From Spirulina sp. SIO3F2 (GTDB lineage: Bacteria > Cyanobacteriota > Cyanobacteriia > Cyanobacteriales > Spirulinaceae): a stretch of DNA of 58,126 nucleotides. The notes below the pieces were generated by a model. The model saw only the letters and a program-made list of their open reading frames with translations, was not told the origin of the DNA and made no database searches. Position 1 is the first letter of the stretch. The number at the start of each line of letters is the position of its first letter. The translations under genes and the position numbers were made by a program. The stretch is from the NCBI GenBank assembly GCA_010672165.1, contig JAAHHN010000012.1, forward strand, positions 1-58,126, in the 5' to 3' direction. Shown here in pieces: positions 1 to 9,668 of this stretch.

Positions 1-2
1 AT

Positions 3-158
3 CTCAAAAAACGATTACGCTGGTTACGACCTGCGACTTTGAATGACTTACGTCTACTCATCCGCGAACAACTCCTGAAACTCGAACAAGCGACTATTGC
101 CTCTATTGCAGGCAGAAAGAGCATTTTGGATGCCTTATCTGTAGCTGGCATTTTGTGA
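3..158 (+). pseudogene. C-terminal end of a transposase (IS630-like)
   Basis: The window opens inside a reading frame of about 51 residues that ends at a TGA at 156-158. The readable protein contains RWLRPATLNDLRLLIREQLL, then a Leu/Ala-rich tail ending in SVAGIL. I read this as the C-terminal tail of a DDE-type transposase of the IS630/Tc1-mariner kind, where a 'LRP..LNDLR.LIR..L..L....IASI.G' pattern is familiar. The catalytic part lies outside the window, so I cannot tell whether the gene is intact or a fragment. IS630 elements insert at TA, which matches the TA flanks of the short repeats found later in the window; any link is inference. Confidence 0.5.
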
Positions 159-199
159 TTTGGTATAAGGACTTCATTTAAGCAACTTTTGAGCACAAT

Positions 200-245
200 A
201 AGTGCAAGGTTTGTGAGCCCTTAAGGGCTCACAAACCTTGCACTT
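200..245. repeat. 46-bp perfect palindrome
   Basis: Positions 200-222 are the exact reverse complement of 223-245. The left arm begins AAGTGCAAGGTTTGTGAGCC and the centre is TTAA. There is no unpaired loop in the DNA and no T-tract directly after either arm, so it is not a normal Rho-independent terminator. It lies 42 bp past the transposase fragment and about 140 bp past the end of the tail-collar gene, so it may be a mobile-element end duplicated head to head, or a transcription barrier between the two. Confidence 0.85.
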
Positions 246-385
246 GGAGTAAAAATTAAGACTTAAAATCCAGGAGATACAGCCCTTGATTAGCAAGCTT
301 TATAGCGACCAGAATGGTTTCGAGGACTTTTTCAGTAAACCCTAATTAGAGAGAGAATAAACGCTGTTGCTAACTGAAGAATTAG

Positions 386-913
386 CTACACATTCTTAGC
401 TTTGATAATCCAATTGACATAGATGTTCTTAGGGCGAGTTTCATGCCCTCCGACATCTTGTGAATTCGGAGTAGGCGTGCCGTTAAATCCTGGCCAAGTT
501 AGACCAAGACTGCTCCCTGAGCCTACAGGCTGTCCGTAGCGACCACCTGTATCTGCTACTACCTGTGGTAGGGGATGGTGATGTGCTTTAAATTCATCAT
601 CCTGCGCCGAACCAACCTTATCACCAGTATTGCCACGCTCAGCAGAAGCACCACGGGAACTCGCATCTGGATCATGTCCCGTTCCATGATCTACACCTCG
701 GAGAAAGCGCCCACGCAAATCAGGTAAGTTAAAGGTTTTGACATTATCGCCATCTCCGAACGAACCGCCAATTACAGCATATAATTCGGTATAATCATCT
801 CTGCTCATTGCTTCCCCATCGCAGACAAGCCAACCTTGCTTGGCTAATTCTCCTTTTGCGTTACCGTCAACTAAGCCACCATAGGCTAGGATTGTTCCAA
901 TGGGTACTGTCAT
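386..913 (-). CDS. Phage tail-collar domain protein (microcystin-dependent protein-like)
   Basis: 175 residues. The N-terminus MTVPIGTILAYGG, the motif GWLVCDGEAM, the block FGDGDNVKTFNLPDLRGRFL and the ending RPKNIYVNWIIKA are the hallmarks of the phage tail-collar family (PF07484), which builds small fibre or receptor-binding structures. The ATG is preceded by a good ribosome site (AAAGGAG, about 13 nt upstream). The gene lies 195 bp downstream of the giant RHS gene on the same strand with no clear terminator between them, so the two are probably co-transcribed. Inference: a surface or tail-fibre-like partner for the RHS protein. No other phage or contractile-tail genes are in the window. 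Confidence 0.85.
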   Translation of the reverse strand: MTVPIGTILAYGGLVDGNAKGELAKQGWLVCDGEAMSRDDYTELYAVIGGSFGDGDNVKTFNLPDLRGRFLRGVDHGTGHDPDASSRGASAERGNTGDKVGSAQDDEFKAHHHPLPQVVADTGGRYGQPVGSGSSLGLTWPGFNGTPTPNSQDVGGHETRPKNIYVNWIIKAKNV

Positions 914-1108
914 GATTTCAGTTTCTCCTTTGTTTGATTGAATGTGGTTATTTGATAGTTCAATTCGTTTCTATGAGACAAGGAATAAGGATTTAATATT
1001 TCCTATTATGGCGATCGGATCGAATCGTTTTGATTACGAATGTTCATGCTCTCCGTTTCTCCGTGTGTTGGGTTAAAGTGCTGATTTTATCGTTCGTTAT
1101 CGTGCTCA

Positions 1109-4100
1109 TTAGCGTCGCCAGGGATTTCCAATAGGTGCCCCTCCCCAATAAGTCGGCTGGGTAATCAAAGTAAACGGTAGTCTCACGCTACTGGACATAG
1201 AAGGATTGAATGCCAACTTTCCATAAAGAGATGAATCATTAAGTCGTTGGTAGGAAACAGAACTTGCAGTAGAATTTGCAGCCAAATTCACTGAAGTTGT
1301 TTCTGTTGAGGCTGGCAAGATTTTTTCAATGATCTTCTTTGTAACTGATGCTATTATTGTTCCCCGGGTAGGAAGAGTGTTGAATTTAGTAGGAAGGGCT
1401 GTCAACCACCTACTTGGATGCGAGAATAAACTTTCTGGTCTACTTCCAAAAGTGGTAAAAGCATCATAAGCATTATCTAGGGATTGTGCATTTTTAAGTG
1501 GATGCCCCCAATTAGAACCACCAGCGAGACTCATGGCGGCTGACTTCGCACCACCAAGTCCAGCAATCCCACCTGTTATCGCACCTACAACGCCGCCGAT
1601 TAATGCTCCTTGCCAGATTGCATCAGATAAATTTATTTGGTTTTTAACTCCAAAACGCTCATTAACTCCATACTGTGTGGCAGCCTGACCAGCACCAACT
1701 CCAACACCCACTACACCACCTACTGCTGCTCCTGCGACAACTCCAAGAGCTGTTGAACCACCAGCCGTTACAACTACTGCTCCTGCTGCGAAAGCCGCTA
1801 CACCCCCAGCCGCTGACACTGCTCCACCTACAGATCCAATTCCTGCCCCAGCACCAATATAGCCAGCTAAATCCCATCCTTTGAGTCCCGCCTTGTCACC
1901 CGTATAAGCAGCAACACCACCGCCAATTGTTGCACCGACTAAGGCTCCAACTGCAATAACTGCTAAGAATGCTAACTCTCCATCTGGATCGACCAAGTTG
2001 ATCGGATTATTATTCGCATACAGATAAGGACTGGCAAACTGTCCTGCTGGATCGATAGCATAAAACCGTCCCAAACGCGGATCATAAAATCGCGCTCGAT
2101 AGTTATACAGTCCTAACTCAGCATCAAACTCCTGTCCCGTATAGCGATAACTAATAATCTCTGGATTGCCGTAAGCAGCCCTCATCATCTCCCCAAAGGG
2201 CAGGTAATCAAAGGCAGCAATGATGGTTCCTGCTTCATCCACCACCACCCGAGTCGAACCCAGATGATCTTTGAGGATAGTGTAAACCTTGCCAGCCTTA
2301 ACCAGTGCGACTAATCCACCCATCCCATAGATATACTGCACGGGTTGGTCACTCACTTCCAACAGAGGATAATTATTCAAACCATGCACATATAACTTGC
2401 TTGCGATTTGCTTGCCTGAACTATCCTGAGCGGTTTTCAAGACTCGCTGATTTCCCCCGTTGTATTTAAAGAAAACAGATGTTTTTCCCTCAAGCTGTGC
2501 CTGAGTCGTTAACTGAGTTAAGGGGTCATAATCAAGGTTAGAAATCTGGCGATGGGAGGCACCGGTAACATTGCCATTAGCATCATAACTATAGGATTGA
2601 GGTTCACTGCTATTACTAACGGTGTTTACCTTATCTGTATTCTCGATATATTGATACTGGTTGCTCGTATCACCTCGTTTCAAGGTTTCAATATTGCCGT
2701 TGATATCGTAAGTTGTGGGTTGACCAATGCCTAAACTGGCCTGTTCATCTTGGCTATTTTGAGCAACTTCTAAGCGTCCTAACTTATCGTACTGATACTG
2801 ATAGCCATAACTTGGGGGGGCATTCTCCCAAGTCCCATAATTAATACTATTTTTGGCAATATTGCCGTTGTGATATCCTGAACCCTGATAACCATCTCCC
2901 GTATAAGCCAGGGATTGCTCCATCACGAGGGAATTATCTGCTTTCTCGTTCCCAATGCGGGTTGGCCAACCCGGAGAATTATAGTTGAGATTGCTTTGTA
3001 GTCCCCCCTTATTAAGGGATGTGGTTGCTAAACTACCATCAGCATTGTAGCCATAAGCCGCAAACCGTTGCGGATTTTCCGGTGTTCCGATGGCAACAGT
3101 TTCTCCCAAGCTGTTATAGCGGTAAACCACTTCAGGAATATTACTCTTGTCGGGATAGTGAACCTTAGTGACATTGCCAAGATTATCGTATTCGTAGCGA
3201 ACCGTTTGCGCTGCATATCCTGTAACCGTCAGGGTTTTACTGGCTACATTACCAAATTCGTCATAATCATAGACTTCTTCCACATCGCTGTTACCATCCC
3301 CTTGATTACTACTCAAAATCTTCCAGACACGACCGATTAAATCAGGATTTGAGCCGTCCCCATCAAAAATATACCGTTTACGCCAAGCATTTTGTTCGGG
3401 ATAATTAGGGTCAGTATCCGCTTTTGCCTGCAAGGTTTGACGATTCCAGTCTCCTGAAAACCAACCTTCCTCAGTCAAACGACCTATAAGATCATATTTC
3501 TTATAAAGAATGGTATGAGAGACTAATCCCTCTGCATCCACCATAAAACGAGGGCGACCAGCCCGATCGTAGATATATTGTGTCGTCCCTGAATCTGGGT
3601 TCGTTTGACTCGTCATTTGTCCCAGAAAATCATATTCCATCGTGATTTCCCAAGCCTCTGGTTGCGAACCCACAGGGGGGACAAACTGATTGGGAAGCAA
3701 TATCTTAACCGCATTTCCCGCCGCATCATAAATACTGCGAGTGGTGTGATAAACGTCACTCCCTGCTTCAACTGGCCCTGCTTTTTTAGCAAGAGTAAGT
3801 CCTAATTGATCTTTGAGCGTATAACTGGGGTTTCCATCTGCATCTGTTAGTTTTTGCACTAAATATTGACCCGATGGATAGGAATCTTCTGCAAAAAGTC
3901 CTTGTACGTTTGTGCCATATTCGCTAGTGACAATATGACAATTTCCATTGCCAATGGCAAAAGCCTTTCCTGGTATACCTTGCTGAAGAGGGCGACTTAA
4001 TGGTGATGCTTCATAGACCGTCCGGTTGTAAGGATAACCTTCATCCTCAGGATAATAATTCGCCACTTCTCCTGTGAGTATCCCCGATTCCCAATCAATA

Positions 4101-7100
4101 GTTTTAACAAATCCTTGCCGATAACCGGGGAGAGTCTTATCAAATTGTGCTGTTTTAGTACTGATAGCACTACGACCTAAACCGTCATAAACCGTTTCAG
4201 TGACAAGACAATTATTTCCTTCTAATGCTTGGGTTTGCCGTTCTTTCCCTGCACCGTCGCTATATTGAATCCCGATGAGGGGATTTTTAAAGGTGACAAT
4301 ATTGGAGAAAGCAACCTCATCACCCGTAAATAACTCCAATGCACCCGTAATCTCATCTTCTACCGCCTGAGCAAAGAGTTGTTCTCCATCAGCACAAAAA
4401 AGAAGTACCTTATTAGCAGCCACTAACAACCATTCGTGGGGTGTTGACCCTGTTCTAGAAACTTGGGAAGATGTACCATTAAGCGTTAACACCCAACCCT
4501 GGTTTTGCGTCCAAGTTACCGTTAATTTATCACTAATACGAATACCCAAAGGTTGTTGCAATATACCCGATGGATGAACTGATAATCTTACCCCATAGTT
4601 ACTGAAATTAGCAGTTGGTTGATAAGTAATAGTGTCTGAAGTATTTCCAGAATGGACTAAAGCACCATTTTTCACTTGCCAACAATTGGGTTGAGATAAT
4701 TGCCACTCTTCTTTCCATTGTTCACCATTAATAAAGTTGGCATAAGCCCCTCCTGCTGCTGCACTAATAGTGAGGCTACTATTGGGTTTGGCTTGAGGAA
4801 AGACATAAACTGCATCATCATTTTCTTGTCGGGTCAAATAGGATGTCGTCACCCCATTCACTGTCTCAGCAAGCCCAACTTCTGCTATCTTGCGTTGGAA
4901 AGAATCATAAAAGTGACGTATCGTATCGCCGCTATTTCCCAATTGGGCACTAACAATTTTATACTTGGGTTCATAGACATTAGCTTGGAAGCTACCCATC
5001 AAAGGAACAAAGCAAATATCATCAATCAAAAGGGATTTAGATGTTTTTTGATTGGATATCTCTAGTCCTAAACTAGTCCCTTGGATTTGCTCAGGATTAA
5101 TTGCATGATGCCAATACTGCCATTCGCTGTCAGTGGATTTAATAGACACAACAATAGAATTTCCTACAGGGCTATTATCGTTGTAGAATTGCAGTTTGAC
5201 TTCGGCATTCCCTCCATCTGACTCGAATCCTGCATCTGTTTTAAACCAAGCAGAAATGATATAACTCTGCCGAGTATTCGTTATCGCCAAACATGCTTGT
5301 TTTTTAAGGGTAACATTAGGAATAAGTCGCAAGCTAGACAAACCCGTATGAGCATCACCCGTTACAATAAAATCAGTCAATTCGCCTGGATTGATACACC
5401 AATTACCAAGATTTTCGTAAGTCTCAAATCCCATATAGGTTGCTTCTTCAGCAGTCGCATTACTAAACTGAGCAACAGGATAAAATTGCTGCTTATCGAA
5501 TAGGATTGAACTGTGAATGCTATTGACATCAATCGAATCTTGTACGACGCCTTTTGAGGTGCGAGAAACCACTTCAGCAACCTTCAACCAATCTGTCGTA
5601 CTGGGTTCAGTTCGATTGTTCCATTGGTCAAAGATAGCAGACTCATTAAGTCCTTGATAAGTTCTATACAAGCCCCATTTTTTTTCTCCCCAATCTTTCC
5701 AAGTATTAACTGAGATTTTGGTAGTTTTCCCGTTGGTCTTATTGATCGTTTGGACAACCGGATCAAGAATATTTTGCTGTTTTAGACTGTCATATTTTTC
5801 CCAGCCATAAACAGAAGTTCGTGTCAGTGTTTCCTCTTCACCCAAGCTATTGTAATTCTTAGTTATCTGTGTTTTCAAAAATCCCGTTGCTGAGTCATAT
5901 TTATATACAATCTCTCGTTTAATTCCTACATTGGAGATATTTCTATTGACATCTATACTACCGATTTCCTTGCCATAGAGAATATTTTCCTCTCGTTTTT
6001 GCTGGATATAAAACCCATATAAATCAATCTTTTCTGATTCTCCTAATTTCTGTCTTTGGGTTACTACGTCATATTCAACAGTTTGGCAAGTCACTTCATC
6101 ACCTTTAGCATCATAGACTTTCTGTTGATACAGAGAACCATGCAACAAACTATAGTAGTAAGGTGGCATTTCTTGAAAATCTTTGAGTTCCAAGCTTCCT
6201 GTTGAAAGCCCATTAAAGAAAAAATATTCGGTTTTGCCAAAAGGAGTCAATTTTGAAGTCTCATTACCTTTGGTAACCGTAACATTAGAATATTCTGTAA
6301 CAATTCCTTGAGAACTAATAGCTATCTTGTTCCTATCGTAATCATAGCTAATATGACTTTTCTGAAAACCATCATCAATGGAAACCTTGACCACAGAAAA
6401 ATCAGTGATATTACCTTTAATCAATTCATGAGAAACATAATATAGATTTAATCTAGAAGCTTGATTGAACTCATCTCCTTGGTAAGTACAAAAAGCATTG
6501 AATCCAGATAAATCGGTTCCCGACTTACCCTTGCTACTTTTATTGTCAACATAAATTCTTTCTGAAAAACGTTCAGTGTTAACAACCTTGCCATTTTTCA
6601 ATAACAATACCTGACTTTCTTCATTATCCGTCTCATAAGCAATATAATAGGGAGCGCGGTTAATAATGCCATCAGGCTTAACCCCCGATGGAATAGACTG
6701 TTGATCTTTATTAAGTTGTCCTTGATTATTTCTGTAGAAAATTGCGTTGCCAACCGTAATAAAATCACCACTGACAGTCGGCTGATATGCATCGTTTGAC
6801 CAAGAGCCTCGTATATCAGGATATTCCCAGCAATCTCTATAAGGATCGTAAGCTCTTATATCAGTAGAACTGGAACTTGAAGCGATCGCCAAATCAGAAC
6901 CATAAGCAAACTTAGCGGTTTTATTCCCAACTTTTAGATTTCCCTCTTTCCATTCACTACCATTGAATCGCCAGAGATGTTCAACATTTGCCAGTAAGCT
7001 ACCTGTCGTTACGGAATAAGCAAAGGGTTCTTCTGTATCGTGAGAGACGCTATAGGACTTATTTAAAGATGGAGTGATATTAAATCCAGCATTCCATTGA

Positions 7101-9016
7101 TAGGCTTGTATTCCATAATCAATATTATCACCAAAATTTTTAATAAAAGTTGCCGTGGCTGAGTGATCACTTAAACTCCAGTTGAAATAGGGATTCCCGT
7201 TACGATCTTTTCGAACTGGACTGATAGTACCAATGTCGTCTCTAGTCCATTGTTTGTAAGTTTTATCCTGGTGATATAACACCAGTTCACAGCTTTTAGA
7301 AGCAGCATCATAAATACAAATGGTGAAATAATTTCCCAATGCAGCCAAAACATAAGTACCTTTACTTACAGTTATGCTTTGATCACACCAGCTCTTGAGC
7401 TGCTGATTCCAAACATAACAACCTAATTTTGTGCTACCAGAAGCGCCAAAAACCACAAAGTCACGACCAACAGCAAGCTGGGTTTGGACATGAGCTGAAG
7501 GTAAATCTAAATAGAAATTCTCATAACTCCATTGCCCAAACCGTCCCATATCTTGATGAAATAGATAAATATTCATCAAAGGCTGATTTGTTTGCTTGAA
7601 ACTCAGGGCAAAGAAATCAGATTGAGTCACCACCTGTAAGCTATCAATATCCAGCTTAAAGTTGAAACCTCCTGCACTTGGTATATCACTGATCCAGTGA
7701 CCATTCCAGCTATAGACTTTTACATCTAAATTCTCTCGACTATCATCATAGTAAGCAACCACAACATAATCCCCACCAAACCAAACACGAGGAATTCCTT
7801 CACCGTGGATAGTTGTTTTGTGGGATGTTCCCACTAGATTTTCTTCTTCGTAAGTAAAAGTTGCCGTACCACCTGTAGGATAGAGAATTGTCTTTAAAGC
7901 ACCACGATGAATATTATCCTTTATCTCTTCTGAATTTGTGTGATATTCAAATTTGTAACCAGGTAGAGACTCCCCATGAGCATTTCTCTGGATTATTCCT
8001 GTTAAATAACGCTTATAGAAATCTGCATCATGAGAATTGCCCAAAGAAACATTGCTTAATTCATAATTAAACTGAAGAGAAAACAAGAGTGAATTTGAGT
8101 TTTCTTGTCTTACTTCAATAGAATCAAGGAATTTGGTTTCATACTTATCTTGATAAGCATGAAGATCCGATTGCCCAGTATATTGATGGGGGATCTGATA
8201 CTCTCTTATTTGGTTATTATACTGTTTGGGTTGATAGACAAAGTCAACAGTACGTCCATCTAAAGCAGTAATCTGTTTTAAGTACGTTGCTTGGGTGTAT
8301 TGATAACCACCATTGCCAATTGCTTTTAAATCAACTTCATAGCTAAAAGTAACTTCTTCTCCCCAAGTATTCTGGATTCTTGCTAGATTCCAAGCCAATG
8401 CGATTGGTTCCTGTCCTGATATGTTCGTAGTACTATCAATCCAGTTACCCTTGCTACTGCCCCATTTTATTCCCCATTGAATATATGGATTGTTTTCTGG
8501 CAAGTCGTCTTGCTTGCCACCATAAATCTGCTTGACTCCATTTTCCTTGATAATCACCCACTTTTCTTCATTTGGATAATAGCGAATATCCCAGGGCTTA
8601 TAATCTTCCGTCTCAAAATTCCATGCACCATCTTCTGTAACGCCATCTTGATGAAGCCGATTCGCGCTGCCACCAGAAACAAGATAATACTGATCATCGT
8701 AGCTATATCCTGTATTTTTATTGTCGATCGCAATCATTTCATAAGGCATATTCCATCCCAATCCTAGAATTCCTGTCGGTGCTTCCAGGTTCCAGATATC
8801 TACCAGATTTTGAATATTGCTCTGGTACATGATGGCGACTTTTACATCTAAATCACCCCGACCAGGCAGTGATATTAGCTCTAAAGGAAGGTTGACATCA
8901 CCTCGGAAAAGGTTGACTGAATCAGGAATATTCCCAATACCTCCTCCATCCATCTGAAAAGTTCGGATTGCCGGAATTTGCGATAATGTGCTTGGAGAAT
9001 AATTACTAGAAGCCAT
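1109..9016 (-). CDS. Giant SpvB/RHS-repeat protein, toxin-like
   Basis: 2635 residues. The N-terminus (about 30-110: FRGDVNLPLELISLPGRG, then GILGLGWNMPYEMI) resembles the SpvB/TcdB N-terminal domain of insecticidal Tc toxins. Residues of about 1190-1340 look like a carbohydrate-binding-type jelly roll (ending SLLIDDICFVPL), and about 1425-1580 like a second beta-sandwich. From about 1600 on come YD/RHS repeats such as YDRAGRPRFMVDAEG and YEYDNLGNVTKV. The RHS core closes near 2343 with the usual signature (DHLGSTRVVVDEAG, LGLYNYRARFYDPRLGRF, NPINLVDPDGE). After it come about 290 residues of variable tip: a Gly/Ala-rich hydrophobic stretch (about 2345-2500) and a non-homologous tail ending PWRR. 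No signal peptide is seen. In known relatives the RHS shell encloses a C-terminal toxin; the toxin activity here is not recognised. The next gene on this strand encodes a tail-collar protein. Confidence 0.85.
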   Translation of the reverse strand: MASSNYSPSTLSQIPAIRTFQMDGGGIGNIPDSVNLFRGDVNLPLELISLPGRGDLDVKVAIMYQSNIQNLVDIWNLEAPTGILGLGWNMPYEMIAIDNKNTGYSYDDQYYLVSGGSANRLHQDGVTEDGAWNFETEDYKPWDIRYYPNEEKWVIIKENGVKQIYGGKQDDLPENNPYIQWGIKWGSSKGNWIDSTTNISGQEPIALAWNLARIQNTWGEEVTFSYEVDLKAIGNGGYQYTQATYLKQITALDGRTVDFVYQPKQYNNQIREYQIPHQYTGQSDLHAYQDKYETKFLDSIEVRQENSNSLLFSLQFNYELSNVSLGNSHDADFYKRYLTGIIQRNAHGESLPGYKFEYHTNSEEIKDNIHRGALKTILYPTGGTATFTYEEENLVGTSHKTTIHGEGIPRVWFGGDYVVVAYYDDSRENLDVKVYSWNGHWISDIPSAGGFNFKLDIDSLQVVTQSDFFALSFKQTNQPLMNIYLFHQDMGRFGQWSYENFYLDLPSAHVQTQLAVGRDFVVFGASGSTKLGCYVWNQQLKSWCDQSITVSKGTYVLAALGNYFTICIYDAASKSCELVLYHQDKTYKQWTRDDIGTISPVRKDRNGNPYFNWSLSDHSATATFIKNFGDNIDYGIQAYQWNAGFNITPSLNKSYSVSHDTEEPFAYSVTTGSLLANVEHLWRFNGSEWKEGNLKVGNKTAKFAYGSDLAIASSSSSTDIRAYDPYRDCWEYPDIRGSWSNDAYQPTVSGDFITVGNAIFYRNNQGQLNKDQQSIPSGVKPDGIINRAPYYIAYETDNEESQVLLLKNGKVVNTERFSERIYVDNKSSKGKSGTDLSGFNAFCTYQGDEFNQASRLNLYYVSHELIKGNITDFSVVKVSIDDGFQKSHISYDYDRNKIAISSQGIVTEYSNVTVTKGNETSKLTPFGKTEYFFFNGLSTGSLELKDFQEMPPYYYSLLHGSLYQQKVYDAKGDEVTCQTVEYDVVTQRQKLGESEKIDLYGFYIQQKREENILYGKEIGSIDVNRNISNVGIKREIVYKYDSATGFLKTQITKNYNSLGEEETLTRTSVYGWEKYDSLKQQNILDPVVQTINKTNGKTTKISVNTWKDWGEKKWGLYRTYQGLNESAIFDQWNNRTEPSTTDWLKVAEVVSRTSKGVVQDSIDVNSIHSSILFDKQQFYPVAQFSNATAEEATYMGFETYENLGNWCINPGELTDFIVTGDAHTGLSSLRLIPNVTLKKQACLAITNTRQSYIISAWFKTDAGFESDGGNAEVKLQFYNDNSPVGNSIVVSIKSTDSEWQYWHHAINPEQIQGTSLGLEISNQKTSKSLLIDDICFVPLMGSFQANVYEPKYKIVSAQLGNSGDTIRHFYDSFQRKIAEVGLAETVNGVTTSYLTRQENDDAVYVFPQAKPNSSLTISAAAGGAYANFINGEQWKEEWQLSQPNCWQVKNGALVHSGNTSDTITYQPTANFSNYGVRLSVHPSGILQQPLGIRISDKLTVTWTQNQGWVLTLNGTSSQVSRTGSTPHEWLLVAANKVLLFCADGEQLFAQAVEDEITGALELFTGDEVAFSNIVTFKNPLIGIQYSDGAGKERQTQALEGNNCLVTETVYDGLGRSAISTKTAQFDKTLPGYRQGFVKTIDWESGILTGEVANYYPEDEGYPYNRTVYEASPLSRPLQQGIPGKAFAIGNGNCHIVTSEYGTNVQGLFAEDSYPSGQYLVQKLTDADGNPSYTLKDQLGLTLAKKAGPVEAGSDVYHTTRSIYDAAGNAVKILLPNQFVPPVGSQPEAWEITMEYDFLGQMTSQTNPDSGTTQYIYDRAGRPRFMVDAEGLVSHTILYKKYDLIGRLTEEGWFSGDWNRQTLQAKADTDPNYPEQNAWRKRYIFDGDGSNPDLIGRVWKILSSNQGDGNSDVEEVYDYDEFGNVASKTLTVTGYAAQTVRYEYDNLGNVTKVHYPDKSNIPEVVYRYNSLGETVAIGTPENPQRFAAYGYNADGSLATTSLNKGGLQSNLNYNSPGWPTRIGNEKADNSLVMEQSLAYTGDGYQGSGYHNGNIAKNSINYGTWENAPPSYGYQYQYDKLGRLEVAQNSQDEQASLGIGQPTTYDINGNIETLKRGDTSNQYQYIENTDKVNTVSNSSEPQSYSYDANGNVTGASHRQISNLDYDPLTQLTTQAQLEGKTSVFFKYNGGNQRVLKTAQDSSGKQIASKLYVHGLNNYPLLEVSDQPVQYIYGMGGLVALVKAGKVYTILKDHLGSTRVVVDEAGTIIAAFDYLPFGEMMRAAYGNPEIISYRYTGQEFDAELGLYNYRARFYDPRLGRFYAIDPAGQFASPYLYANNNPINLVDPDGELAFLAVIAVGALVGATIGGGVAAYTGDKAGLKGWDLAGYIGAGAGIGSVGGAVSAAGGVAAFAAGAVVVTAGGSTALGVVAGAAVGGVVGVGVGAGQAATQYGVNERFGVKNQINLSDAIWQGALIGGVVGAITGGIAGLGGAKSAAMSLAGGSNWGHPLKNAQSLDNAYDAFTTFGSRPESLFSHPSRWLTALPTKFNTLPTRGTIIASVTKKIIEKILPASTETTSVNLAANSTASSVSYQRLNDSSLYGKLAFNPSMSSSVRLPFTLITQPTYWGGAPIGNPWRR

Positions 9017-9668
9017 AACAAATCTCGTACTTTAGTCAAGGGAATTTTATTGACTTACCTTCAAAAGTATAATCTCATTAGACAATGAGTGGTATACGTC
9101 TATGGCTCCGGATGCTAGCACAAATTTCTTATTAAATTTTTCTTGTATAGATTTCATTAAGATTTTAGCCCTGAGTAGGCAGGACAAAAAATTGTGAATC
9201 GCCGAGAAGATCCATTGATTTTTAGGTGGGATTGAGTAATAGCGAAACCCAAAAGATCTCTACAAGCCTTGCTGGTTTTGTTTTTCCTGCGTCAATTCAA
9301 CCTACAAGTACACGAATTATGACTTTTATCCTGTACTGAGATTTCAACCATATAGAATCTCGTTCAGAATTCATTCTGAGAGGGAAATTCCAGTCATTCA
9401 ATAAGCAGAAATACTCAAGTACATTAATGCTCTAAAATTTATAATTCTCACTATTCACCTCAAAACCTGAGGGTAGGGAAAAAATCAAAAATCAGGTAAT
9501 ACCTGAAACCTTGATAAATACGCAGGTTGGGATGCACCCAATACAATCGCTGTAAGTCTGGCCGTGGATAGGCAATCTCCAACAGGAAAGGTTTCTATCC
9601 TTTGAACAGAATCAGTTGTCAGTGCCGTGCTATACAGTTGGGATTAATTGGTAGCAACAGCAGTGGTG
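9017..9668. other. Gene-free stretch between divergent RHS and MscS genes
   Basis: About 650 bp that must hold the promoters of both divergent genes. The only clear structure is a 15-bp inverted repeat at 9492-9506 (TCAGGTA-A-TACCTGA), a possible operator for the channel gene or a small stem. A stretch near 9238-9313 carries GCGAAACCCAA and, further on, TCAACCTAC, which look like the worn ends of a common cyanobacterial short repeat. I see no protein fragment. Confidence 0.4.
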
